Origin: Acanthacorydalis orientalis
Lineage: Eukaryota; Arthropoda; Insecta; Megaloptera; Corydalidae
Direction: 5' to 3'
NCBI GenBank assembly: GCA_034766995.1
Contig: CM068313.1
Coordinates: forward strand, 26,915,825-26,979,824
DNA length: 64,000 bases
Shown: positions 25,169 to 38,923 of the stretch, one piece after another
How positions within the stretch are numbered: the first letter of the stretch is position 1
Layout of the letters: the number at the start of each line of letters is the position of its first letter
The notes under the pieces: generated by a model
Told to the model about the DNA's origin: nothing
The model's database searches: none
Seen by the model: the letters and a program-made list of their open reading frames with translations, nothing else
Position numbers and translations under genes: made by a program

Positions 25169-26140
25169 CATAAATACATATATATATACATATACATAAT
25201 TACATATATATATATATATGGATGTATAAGTTTGAATAAAAAAATCAAGAATTTATTTACAAAAATAAAGTTTCTCGTGCATTTATTGTGGATAAAGATT
25301 TATAAGCAAAATTTTAAAACTTACTGCATAAAGCTATGATCGTCATCTTGAATAAAAAAATATATTCAAAGACTACAATAAAGCTTTTTCAGACATAAAT
25401 AATAAAACAGTGTTGATTTCTTTTTCTAAATGAAAAAAAATGTAACATTTAATATTGCATAAAGGAATGTTTAATCTATTTTACAATTTTATATGTATTA
25501 AAGTGTTTGAAACAGGTAATTGTACTATATATATAGATAAAATTTAATAGGTAAAAGTTTACGTATATAACGTACTATCAGAAATAAGTTTAATATAAAA
25601 AGTTATGCGTTCAACTCATTCAAAACAAAATCATAAATTTTACAAACGATGAGAAAATAAATTCACATTTGATCTGTTATATCACATTGACAATATTCAC
25701 ATGAAATACATAGTTTCTTTTTCGAGAAAAATAAGTGAATAATAAAAATATACATCTTTAGATACATATAATTCTTTTATGTTTACAAATATTATAATTG
25801 TCATGTTTACAAATTTATCAAAATTTTATCTCTTAATAATACTGAGTAAAAATTAACTTAATTAATTAGGTTTTATTACATAGAGATTATATTTTTCTCC
25901 AGATTGAAGCCTGTGTTCTAATAAATTTGCAATTAATTATTTATTTACTGTGTTATAGTACAAAACGGATTCAATATTTTAATATGAAAATGTCTCATTT
26001 TATTATGACATATCATTTTAGTAAATATAACTAATAAAATGTTTTTTTACAAATAAATACTTTAAATATTTATAATTACGCATAAAAATAATGGCATTCT
26101 TTCTATTATATAGACATGTATATACAATATAAAGTTGAAT

Positions 26141-26175
<35 letters not shown>

Positions 26176-26254
26176 GTATAGGATGATTCGACTTACATTT
26201 CCATATGAATATAATAAAAAAACGCAAAAATTAAAAAAATACATGAAATATTCC
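22830..26254. other. AT-rich gene-free DNA with TA and CA tracts
   Basis: No gene is seen. Tracts lie at about 23100-23123, 23774-23790, 24056-24120 (CA repeats passing into TA repeats), 24641-24661, 25122-25219 (TA with TACATA interruptions) and 26147-26176. The rest is AT-rich with stops in all frames. Confidence 0.7.
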
Positions 26255-26310
26255 ATTTAGTATTTTAATTCAATTGTATTTTAGTACTGAATTGAACTAA
26301 AATACTAAAT
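26255..26310. repeat. Fold-back inverted repeat, 21-bp arms, 14-bp loop
   Basis: ATTTAGTATTTTAATTCAAT (first 20 of 26255-26275) and the reverse complement of 26290-26310 match at 20 of 21 positions. It could be a tiny MITE remnant or a slippage product. No clear target duplication is visible. Confidence 0.7.
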
Positions 26311-26715
26311 AAAAAAAACATCACTTTTCTTAACCCCAGCACCCTTTTTTTAATATTCATGTGGAAGCCTAAATTGAGTCATCATCATCATAATATATAT
26401 ATATATATATTAAAATTATTTAAAAAATTTTGCTAATGCTAGTATTCAATGTTTAAAACAATTGGGTTTCCATGAAAATTCGATATAGTGAATAATCCGA
26501 TTCTATCTCACAATGCAATGAGCTTTTTCTTAAATCTAAAATGACAGAACGTATTCAGCCGCTTTGTCCAATTAAATAACAATATAGTGCATTTTACAGT
26601 AATAATTTTGTTAAATACCGATTTTGTGTGTGTGATTGTTTACAGTGTACAACTATGTTCGAACACATTCTAACTATATATCTTAAAATACAAGTACGTC
26701 AAATAAAGTTCAGCG
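26311..26715. other. AT-rich spacer before the SINE-like patch
   Basis: Contains a short TCATCATCATCATAA run and a TA tract near 26392-26410. Composition becomes slightly more balanced after 26510. No gene is recognised. Confidence 0.6.
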
Positions 26716-26719
26716 AATG

Positions 26720-26915
26720 TTTGATCCAACCGGGCTGCGAGACAGCAGTGATGGTTTAGTTTCGTTCACTCGACTCGTTGCAGAGGTCGCGCGAATCAAT
26801 GTCGGCAGCACCCCGGGCGTCTCTTGTAGGCTAACAGCGGCTGTGACGCTAATGCGTTGGGTGCAGACAAGTACAGACGACCTACCAACCAACCAACCAA
26901 CCATTGTATGGCGAA
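26720..26915 (+). repeat. Candidate degenerate tRNA-derived SINE
   Basis: This sharply G+C-richer segment contains the word order typical of a tRNA-derived SINE head. GTGATGGTTTAGT (about 26749-26761) stands where a pol III A box would lie. Then come CACTCGACTCGTTGCAGAGG and CGCGCGAATCAATGTCGGC, with CGAATC in the B-box position, and then CAGCACCCCGGG. The distal part ends in a CCAA repeat (about 26884-26903). Both A and B boxes deviate from consensus, so the copy looks old. The segment is open in a frame on each strand (79 and 69 codons), most simply explained by high G+C rather than coding. It could instead be an exon or CpG-containing regulatory patch. The SINE call rests on pattern resemblance only. 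Confidence 0.4.
26884..26903. repeat. (CCAA)n short tandem repeat
   Basis: About four to five units of CCAA follow GACCTA at the end of the SINE-like patch. It may be part of that element's tail. Confidence 0.8.
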
Positions 26916-26956
26916 GCACAGTAGCAGTGTCTTATATCAGTGAATCGACATCATAA

Positions 26957-29587
<2,631 letters not shown>

Positions 29588-29601
29588 AGGTCATTTGACC
29601 T
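29588..29601. promoter_or_regulatory. Perfect inverted AGGTCA half-sites, 2-bp spacer
   Basis: AGGTCA (29588-29593), TT, TGACCT (29596-29601) form an exact inverted repeat of the nuclear-receptor half-site. It is enclosed by a second, outer inverted repeat: TAGTGTAGT (29564-29572) and ACTACACTA (29619-29627). Insect ecdysone-receptor sites are usually inverted with a 1-bp spacer, so the 2-bp spacer is off the classic layout. It may be a genuine hormone-response site or a chance palindrome. Confidence 0.25.
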
Positions 29602-30017
29602 ATGCTACACCTACCTACACTACACTATTACCTTTCTACCTTTAACAGTACATCGTCATTCGTTCATCTTAGAAGTGATGCAAGGTTTATTATATACTGA
29701 ACGCTTTATTTCTGAACATCTGTATCTTTAGTAAAATTTTTATTTTTAAACGCTATTTTCATTAAATATCAAAATCAAATAATGATATCTCTAAATTAAT
29801 AGCTACAAAATAATAAAAAATATTTTTTTACACCCGTTCCCACAAACCAAAAATTATTTTCTGGTTACAAATGAACAATAATCATTTACTGATCATTTCC
29901 GATCAGAAAAAAAATGTTATGGTTTGTGGTAGAGTGAAAATATTGTGTATATAAAAGAATTTTCCAAATTCAAAACTATATTATGAAATAATAAGAAAGC
30001 ATTGTGTTTTAAAAAGA

Positions 30018-30018
<1 letters not shown>

Positions 30019-30049
<31 letters not shown>

Positions 30050-30080
30050 GTATATATATATATATATCTATCTATATATA
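30019..30080. repeat. (TA)n microsatellite left of repeat copy A
   Basis: TA runs with TG and CTATCTA interruptions end exactly where the 93-bp repeat begins. Confidence 0.9.
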
Positions 30081-30173
30081 TATAAGGTAACATAGAACAT
30101 TCGCTAAGAGTTTATGTTTAAAGAGGTATTCGAGGCCTTGGATGTGGTTTTATTAGACTGTGTGTATTCACTA
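30081..30173 (+). repeat. Unidentified 93-bp dispersed repeat, copy A
   Basis: This segment begins TATAAGGTAACATAG and ends GTGTATTCACTA. It is repeated in inverted orientation at 35156-35248 with 92 of 93 positions identical. Here TA repeats border both sides (30019-30080 and from 30179). It contains the open reading MFKEVFEALDVVLLDCVYSL from ATG 30114, which then runs into translated TA repeat. Such high identity implies recent duplication, selection or gene conversion. Family unknown: a transposon fragment and a duplicated exon or non-coding RNA are both possible. Confidence 0.85.
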
Positions 30174-30178
30174 CTAAG

Positions 30179-30181
30179 AAT

Positions 30182-30231
<50 letters not shown>

Positions 30232-30262
30232 CAACTGCTAAGAATATATATATATATATATA
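30179..30262. repeat. (TA)n tract containing a duplicated CTRCTAAGAATATA junction
   Basis: ACTACTAAGAATATATATA at 30170 and AACTGCTAAGAATATATATA near 30233 repeat the same non-TA words before a TA run. The tract therefore expanded by duplicating its edge. Confidence 0.7.
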
Positions 30263-31103
30263 CATATTAATTAACATTTTTGTAACGAATATTCAGTTTT
30301 AAAATATATATTTTTAGTTGTTTTTTTACATTTCTAAATTCACAGAATTCAATTCAAAAATAAAATAATCAAATAAATATAGTTTTCTTTAATAAATCAA
30401 AAAAAAAATAAATGAAATTACATTCCACTTATAAATAAAAAAATATTCCTAGATCTCAATACTGACAACGGTGCTTAAGAATCCAGTTTATCAAATGAAA
30501 AATTACAGAATATTCTCAAAAACAATGATCAATTTGCCACCTTAATCAGATAACAGAATTTTTTTTTATAATTCAGTCATGAAATCGTGTATATTTTTCA
30601 ATATGAACACAATTATTAAAATCACATTTAATATTTTTATTGACAAGAAATATATTTCTCATTTAAAATTATATAATTATATTTAAAAGTAGTCTAACAT
30701 AAATAATTTCTGTGACTATTTATTAGACAGTTGACAACATATTATCTACATACAAATTAAGAACTAAAAAATAGATGATTTAATTAAATATTCTTTAGAT
30801 TTTCATTTATTATTTATTTATTTATTTAATAGATAATTAACACTACTCTTTCGGTTTATTTATATAAAAATCGTACTCAATATCTGAAAATAGTCTTGGT
30901 AATTTTTATACACATTTCTCAATTCTGCCATTTTTTCGATAATACCATGATAGCTTGTTATTTGGCAATCATTTTTTAAATATTACTACTTACACTTAAT
31001 AAACATTCCAATATTATATAAATACATATATAATTAATAAATATATATATATATATGTATATTTAATTGTATATATACATATATATATATATATATACAT
31101 ACG

Positions 31104-31161
<58 letters not shown>

Positions 31162-32115
31162 TATACATACATATGTATGTATAACGCAAAAGAGGGAGAT
31201 GAAAAGATTTTTTCATATACCTAAATATAAAAAAAGATTTCTAAATATAGGATGTTAAATAAAGTAAACAATAATTAATATCATATACGATTTATTAATC
31301 AAATATTTTTTACTTATTTTATGTATCCATTTATTTACTAAATATTTTTTAAATGAAAATATATGTGTTCATGTTTTGAAATAAAAAAAAATATTAATAT
31401 ACTTCATTCATAATAATAATAATAGACGTTTAATAATAATAAATTTTAAAATTGTATTTAATTTCACATTAAGTTTTACTTATATTTATTATAATGTTCG
31501 TTTATTATTTAATTTTCCGAAGTATACAGTAATCAATGACTCTTTGTATACTTTGCACATTTTAGTATATTTGAAGATACGTTGAGACAACTACTTAGTA
31601 TTCAGCTAACACGAGTGTAGTTCCTTTGCTTTACTTCGGTTGAAGGTATGTGATATGCTTACAAAGTTCGGCCAGACGACTTAGGGCACTTGAACGAATC
31701 AATGCCATCATTATCAAAATGTAGTTTGACTTAGACATTTTGTATCAATTTTATTGCTATCAAACGTAATGTATTGTGTTATCGACACTTAATGTAATCC
31801 ATTATCGCCACTAATAACCTATTAGTATATTTGAACAAAATATCTATTATAATTAAGATATGCACATTTTATTTTTTTAAATTTATTTTTATTATAATTG
31901 ATATTTCATAGTTATTAATACTTCGTGAAGTTAAAAAAAATCTAACAAATAATAATTTACTTCATTATAAACTATTTTAATTTTTAAACTGAATACAATA
32001 TTAAAATACATTTCATTTTAATACCACCATTGGTATATGTTTTTTTTTTATTGAGTTTAATTAGTGTTTCGCTAAGTCAGTAGAAAAATAAAGTTAGAAA
32101 AATGTAAATAGTATA

Positions 32116-32152
<37 letters not shown>

Positions 32153-32702
32153 AAAATCCGCGCATATTAACCTTAGATTATTATACTATTTCAAACTCAA
32201 ATTGTCCATACATGTGAATATTTGTTTAAATACACACGATATCATCCTCATCATAACATTTAGTCTCTAGAGATTCATCACTGAAAAATAATCTGTTTAA
32301 CAGTTTACGATAATAAACAATTCAGTGTCCCATTTCCAAAAATTTTCAAATAATTTTCTGATACCCTTTCTCCAACCTCTTTATTGGGCACAGTGCAGAT
32401 TTTTTTGTACCTGAGCACTCATAAAATGATAAAATGATCATGGAAATGTGCATAAGCAACAATAAAAGTTAATCAAAAATATTTTATTGGACATTTTTGA
32501 TCAGAAAAAATATTTTTGTAGTTTGTGGGATGAAAAAGATTTCATTTGTAAAACTTTATATTGCTCTCATTATAGACATTTTATTCTTCCATCCAATGAA
32601 TATTTTATTCCTAACATACATATATTTATTTCTGTATTGTCAAAACGTTGAATTGTTTTGTCATTGGTGATCCATGTTTCGTTTCCATTAAGTGAAAACA
32701 AG

Positions 32703-32758
<56 letters not shown>

Positions 32759-34846
32759 ACCTTTAAATGAACTGAAGCATGTATGTGTCAGTTTGCATTT
32801 ATGAAAGTATAATAAATAGACATATATTAGGAAGAAAACAATGTGTATAATAAATTAATACATTAAAAAATCTACATAAGACTTGTGATATTGAATATAA
32901 TCTATGACAATATAAAATTTAAAACTTTTCACAGAATTTTCCCTCTTCAAAAAAGTTCAAGACACTTACGTAAAGTCTTTTTGAAAAGTTGAGTTGTAAA
33001 TAATTTATAATTAGATTATTACGCTTAAACTCTTACATTGTCACAAGCAGTAATTAACGCTTTAATTAAGCGTGACAAGTTGAACAAAAGATAGTCTGCA
33101 TTCGAATATTAATTTCATTTCACAATTGGAAACTAAAGGACGTTTGTTTGTCTAATTTTATCAATGCTAAACAATAAAATATATACATTGTTTCATTGTT
33201 TGCGATTCCATTAAAAAACAACAGCAGTTTATTTTTTAATCAATTTATTTATTAGTCATTTATTTTTAATATTTACCTTTCCTAACAGTTTATCACTTTT
33301 TTCTCGTATAAAAAATTTGCACAGTATTATTGCATGAATATCATTAAATATATATATAAATTCATAAGCATATATTTATTCAGCAAATAATTCAAATCAA
33401 TATGAATTCATAGATTTCTATACAAAAATCACATTAAATACATTATAGAAAAATAACTACTATTCAGAGTTGAGAATAAAAGAAAATGAAAAGGTACCTT
33501 TTCAATTGAAAAAAAGAATTATTTTTGAAAAAAAGTCGAATAATAAATTATTATTTCAGTATCAAGGATATATTTTAATAAATCAATCAATATATAATAA
33601 AAAATAAGTGGTATCTTAAACGTTGTAATATTTTTTAAATGTCAGTTACTATATATTTTAGGATTGTGTACTTGATATCAAAAATTTTATCTTATGACTG
33701 AATCAAAATTTAATATCAATTATAACACGAATTAAAAAAATAATGGAGTATTTAAATTTAAAAGAAAAGTTAATATATTATGAATGAAATATTTTATAGA
33801 TAAATTAAATTTGACAATTTCTATAGTAATTAATATTTAAAGTTACTTTTAAATACATGTTAAATGAATAAATTTCAAATATTTTATTAGCGTTACACCC
33901 AATGACCTTTAAAGTTACCAAATACACTGATGTTAGTTCAAAAGTTTTCATTCTGGACGATTAAACACAAATCGATTAAATCAGTACAAAATCGATTAAC
34001 CTTACATCTAATCAGCTTTGCAATATCCAAATTTTATATTACAGGATACGGTAATGTTTTCTGAACACATTATTATTACTTCTTGAATTCAAGATATACC
34101 TATCAAATCATGTTAAATAGAATCAATTTTAGTAAATAAAATAAAAAATGTATCATGAAATATTAAAATTATATTTTTATTCTTTATATTAACTCACTCG
34201 TCTACACCATACTATATTGTGTTTCATATCAACATGTTTGTTAACTTGAATATGGGATTTTAAACAAAAAATAGAAATAAATCAGAAGAAATTCAAGCTT
34301 ACAATAGCTGGTTTTATTTATTATTCTGTCATGACGATCTTTGCTTAGATCATCTGAGTTTCTATTACCACTACTACTTTCAGTAAATGTATTATTTTAA
34401 GAAGATTTTAGAGACTCGAAAATATTGGTAAAGACAAACTTAGATGATAACAAAGGACGAAGATCATAAGGACAATACATCCACATGATTGCAGGCACAA
34501 AAAAAAACTATAATTTTAGCAAACACTATTTATATAGAATATTCGTAATCAAATTTAAATGAAAGTCAATTTTATTAAATATTTCTTTCATAAGTACCTA
34601 CTTATAATATATCCTCAAATAAGTTTGAATAAATATTCAATAAATATTAATGTTATTTTTTCAAAATTAATAAATGATAAGTATAGCAGTGTTGACACAT
34701 TAAATGTTTAATCTGAAAAGCTTTTTTTATAAATAATGATATAAAATAAATTCTTTCTATTTTTTTTAAAAAATATATATATTTTTTGAAAAAATAGACA
34801 TAATTTAGAAGTAAATGACATATGTTTTAAAATACTATATAGATAT

Positions 34847-34881
<35 letters not shown>

Positions 34882-35039
34882 CAACAAGAACAATTAATAA
34901 AGTAATATAAAAAAATATATTAAATAAATAAATGTTGCTACTAATTTCAAACTGCATTTTAAAGTGATTATACAGAGAATAAAATTCACAAAACCACAAT
35001 ATAACCTATTCAGCTTGAACTATGTGTGTATAATATGTG

Positions 35040-35078
<39 letters not shown>

Positions 35079-35098
35079 TTAGGTGCATAACAAACATT
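30263..35098. other. AT-rich gene-free DNA with TA tracts
   Basis: No gene is seen. TA tracts lie at about 31037-31182 (the longest mixed TA/TACATA block here), 32122-32150, 32705-32754, 34844-34879 and 35040-35075. A TTTA repeat lies near 30807-30829. The patch 31550-31720 (TTCGGCCAGACGACTTAGGG) is more balanced but has no frame or motif I recognise. Confidence 0.7.
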
Positions 35099-35221
35099 TT
35101 AGTGAACTTTATTGCCAGACACTTGAAATGCCTTTATGTCTAAAATCCTCAAGACTAGTGAATACACACAGTCTAATAAAACCACATCCAAGGCCTCGAA
35201 TACCTCTTTAAACACAAACTC
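35099..35221 (-). CDS. 40-codon open stretch spanning repeat copy B, possible exon or transposon coding remnant
   Basis: Read on the minus strand from the codon after a TAA (35222-35224), this frame encodes 40 residues starting EFVFKEVFEALD and ending SGNKVH before TAA at 35099-35101. It has no ATG start. It covers the shared repeat and continues beyond it, so the unit duplicated at 30081 may once have been coding. The corresponding codon for Val3 is ATG in copy A. The residues are not low-complexity, unlike most frames here. I recognise no family. It could be a remnant of a mobile-element protein or a chance frame. Confidence 0.2.
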   Translation of the reverse strand, partial: EFVFKEVFEALDVVLLDCVYSLVLRILDIKAFQVSGNKVH

Positions 35222-35248
35222 TTAGCGAATGTTCTATGTTACCTTATA
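35156..35248 (-). repeat. Unidentified 93-bp dispersed repeat, copy B (inverted)
   Basis: The reverse complement of this segment matches 30081-30173 with a single difference (TTTGTGTTT here, TTTATGTTT in copy A). Beyond the 93 bp both flanks diverge completely. Here the repeat is not directly edged by TA tracts, although one lies about 80 bp away at 35040-35075. The flanking sequence stays relatively balanced from about 35100 to 35360, so this may be the fuller copy. Confidence 0.85.
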
Positions 35249-35759
35249 AATTTTACTCAAAGATGGTAAACTTTACTTTGCCTCAATTAATTTACGATTG
35301 GTAGTACGCAAGTTGCCATACATTTTTGCTTAGTAGACAGTTATTTTCTGTACTCTCATAAACGCAAACGTACTTACACTATATATATATATATAAACAA
35401 AATGATCACATACAGAACAAGTTGGGGAACTCACTTTCAGTAAAAAATTTAAAACTGTAATCTACACTTATGTATCCACATCAATATGCATTTAAATTTT
35501 GTTTTAATGTAAACATTGAATCAATAAAAATAAACCTGTATTAATCGCATCACATTCTTAATTAGTTTAATTAAATATTGAATCATTTTAATTACACAAC
35601 AATGTCCATATATTAAATTAATTACAATATACAGTTTCATTTTATATAACCAAAAGCACAATTTTAATGAAACGTATATCTTTGTTCGTTTTGGTTAACT
35701 GTGCAACATGTAAATTAAATTAAATGATTAATTATCTATTTTAATTATACACGAAATTT
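35249..35759. other. AT-rich spacer between repeat copy B and the MITE
   Basis: Balanced until about 35360, then AT-rich with a (TA)n tract at 35379-35395. No gene or motif is recognised. Confidence 0.6.
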
Positions 35760-35843
35760 TTAGGTTGGTAGAAAAATAATTGCAGTTTATGACCTTCAAA
35801 TTTATAACAAAAATCGCAATTATTTTTCTACCTACCGACCTAA
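35760..35843. mobile_element. 84-bp mariner MITE with TTAGGTTGG-type ends
   Basis: The left end reads TTAGGTTGGTAGAAAAATAA and continues TTGCAGTTT. The right end, reverse-complemented, reads TTAGGTCGGTAGGTAGAAAA and continues ATAATTGCG. The arms match almost throughout apart from a 4-bp TAGG insertion on the right and a few substitutions, leaving a short unmatched centre. These end sequences and the fold-back layout are those of the roughly 80-bp MITEs derived from cecropia/Hsmar1-type mariners, such as human MADE1. A TA follows the right end (35844-35845); the left target base pair has become TT. It has no coding capacity and would need transposase from an intact relative. Its lineage differs from the mariner at 192-1440. 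Confidence 0.85.
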
Positions 35844-36560
35844 TACAATCATAATTCTGGTTTCATATATATATATATATATCCATGCACTTATAAAAAA
35901 ATTATTTTTAATTAAAAAATAATGATTTTTTTTAAAAAAAATATTTTTATGTCAATTAATTAAATAAAACAGTTTAAATGTTTTTCTTTTCCCAATTTCA
36001 GTATGAACATATGTTTTTGCTGATGGTAATTGTTGTAAACATAGTAAACCTTTTAGTATTCTCATATATTGTTATAATATATTAAAATATATAAAATATT
36101 ATGTGCACTCTAATACTACCAAGATACATTTTAATGTTATTAACAATAAATAACGTTATTTTATAAACCATCTTTTATTTATATGAAATAAATTCGGTTA
36201 GAGTTAACACTTTTTATTTAAAGTGTATTTAAAATTTCTTGAATATACTATAAAGTTTTTATTTCTTTTCATACTATATATATATATATATATAAACAAA
36301 TATTTTCATCTTGTATATTCAATCCACATATTTTCTTAAACTAGAAAAAAATGTGCAGAAATATAATTAAAAAAATGTATTCAAATTAAAAATCAGTTTA
36401 TGGAAATGAAAAATTATTTAATTAATTGTATACATTACATAGGTATGTAAAATTGGTACAATCTAGCGAGTTTTATTTACAAATCTTTTGTATTTTGATT
36501 TTGTAGTGACGCTTGTATGAAGTAGCAATTATTTCTATAAATATTATAAATCAAAACATG
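35844..36560. other. AT-rich gene-free DNA
   Basis: No gene is seen. Short TA tracts lie at 35864-35882 and 36277-36294. Confidence 0.65.
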
Positions 36561-37000
36561 TACCCGATATTCATTTTCTTTTCTTATAGAATATTATCCT
36601 CAAACGACGGTTATTATGTGGAAGCAATGACCAAATGATCACCAATCATCTCGTTTTTTTATTTATCTAAGGTTTCGTCAACTTTTTTAACATTACTTTT
36701 TGTCGTTATCTTTCGTACAGATCGACTTATGTTACACCACCTCAAGTATTCTCAACTGTCGGTTGGTCGGATCTCGTATCATCTTGTTCCAATTTTATTT
36801 CACATGATGAGCAAGTCTAGTAAGAAGCGTTGAAACTCACCCAGTTTTCTGATGAGTTATATACTGCATCGTCAATTGTATTTCTCGGAGGTTTTCGACT
36901 ACTCTTATACTGATATTCCTTCGGGATATGTTAGATGTTGAAACGATACGAAATACGCTTACTATCTTGCATCAGCAACCTCTCTGATATATGATTGTAT
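36560..37000. other. G+C-richer island, no recognised gene
   Basis: Over about 440 bp the sequence is more balanced, with CpG words such as CTGTCGGTTGGTCGGATCTCG. TTATCTTTCGTACAG ending at 36720 resembles a splice acceptor and is followed by 28 open codons on the plus strand (IDLCYTTSSILNC first), too short to judge. Candidate exon or enhancer. Confidence 0.3.
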
Positions 37001-37247
37001 TTTACATTTTTATAGAAAGAACGCCACGCTTTTCAGTGTTATATTACTATGTAAAAATGTTACGACTAAAGTTTTAAAATTGTTTTCTCTCGTTTACATC
37101 TATGATAATTTCAACATTTTAAAAGTATCATCTCGCATCTTTTTTGTGTGTTTTGTGGTACTGCCAAAAACGATATTGTTTTTAATGATTAATTACAAAA
37201 CAGAGGTTTAAATTCGTTATATAATTTTATACTTAATTAAATCATAT

Positions 37248-37283
<36 letters not shown>

Positions 37284-38873
37284 GAATATATATATATATA
37301 ATACATATACACGTGTATGTGTATGTATAAGACATAATTGTAATGTATTTCAATATAAATATTGATTTAATTTCAAAAGATTTATCTGAAATCTAAACAT
37401 GTCAAATTTTCACAGCAAAAATAAATTAATGAAAACCTCGATTATTTTTATAAAATTTTTGATCTTAATTATAAATAGTTTACATTATCAATGGAAACAA
37501 ATTATTAATCAACATGATTTAAAAATAAAATTAAAGTGAATTTAAATATATATACAATAATATAGGATTAAAAATTATCAACAAACATTACTAAATAATA
37601 AATAAAAAAACGAATTTATATGAAGAAAATTACAAGTATATCATTTAATATTAGATATAAAAATTATTTTATTCCTGATGAAATATTTAGTTAAATTTTA
37701 GTTAAATTTAAATTTTAATTTATTATTCAAAGCTATATTTTAAGAAAATTTTAATTACATTAAGATTTTTCAAAACCTTTAATTTATATTCAACTTACTT
37801 TTAAAAGTAATTATAGTATCGAATCAAATATGGATTTTATATTAATCATGAATAAAAAATAAAGTTTCTGTACATTCCTTAAAAATGTGTATAATTTTAT
37901 CCAGTAAAATATATGAATATAAATTATTAAAAATGAAATTTTTATTTATTAAACAATTCATTTCTATAAAAAATTTCATTTTAAGAATACTTTTAGATAT
38001 TGCTACTATATGTAATATTTATATATTTTTACAAAAAAGAAATAATTTTTAATGCGATTCACGTATATTGGAGGGGATTAATTTATATTTATTATAATTG
38101 TTGGTAATTAATAATTATTTTTAAATTTGCATCTATATATTGTTACTGAAACTGTGGTTTTCATTTTTATTTGATTACTTTTGTATTCCTATCTAAATTA
38201 GTTGAAACTCTATTTAAAATTGTAAACATAATTAATTAACCACGTTCGTTTCATCGGTTTGGCTAATGGTAAACAATTACTTTTTATTAATACTTACACA
38301 GTTTTTAAGAGCAATCATGAAGAAACGTAAATGAGTAAAAACAAATTACGGGGGCTTCTGTACTAGATATACTCTTATAATTCTCGGCGCAAGAAAGTGT
38401 TAGTTTTGTACAAAATATTCATATTTAACAAATATTTTTTAAAACATGGCTATTATATACAACAAACACTATATATATATATATATATATAGAATGAGAG
38501 AGAGAGAAGGAAATGTAAAGAATATAGTAGAATACGAAGTGGATTTTAATTTTATTTTAATAAACAAGTCGATTTTATCCATTTCTAACATTTTATCATT
38601 GAGAAAAAAATGTTATTTTTTAATCTAGTACAATGATAGAATATTAATCATAGAAGGCAGACAACCCACTGAGTTGATTGTGCCAGCACCAGTCAATTTA
38701 TAAAGTAATCTAAATCTACCGAACAGCATTAAAAGCAATACAATTCATGCTTAATGCAAAATTTCAAGCAACGATAGCAACACAGACTATTATTAGCTAT
38801 TGAATGCTGCAATATACTACCTTAAAATTTGAAATCATTGTCGATTTAACATAGATTAAATTCATGTTTCTAC

Positions 38874-38923
<50 letters not shown>

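Noticed and set aside
26749..26810. A functional tRNA gene
   Set aside because: A-box and B-box words resemble a tRNA, but the B box lacks the GGTTC half and I could not fold acceptor, anticodon and T stems around them.
26710..26956. Two overlapping open frames (79 codons plus, 69 codons minus) as a gene
   Set aside because: Both strands are open because the patch is G+C-rich. The sequence looks more like a tRNA-derived SINE, and neither protein has recognisable features beyond the CCAA repeat.
31034..31258. Overlapping plus and minus open frames of about 60 codons
   Set aside because: Both are translations of TA repeats (alternating Tyr-Ile), open on either strand because (TA)n has no stop in two frames. 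The same applies to most frames with IYIYIY runs, for example at 15332, 18859, 25130, 43331, 48764, 50082 and 59454.
33046..33072. CGCTTTAATTAAGCG near-palindrome as an operator
   Set aside because: Short arms of five bases around an AT core are expected often in DNA of this composition, and nothing nearby needs regulating.
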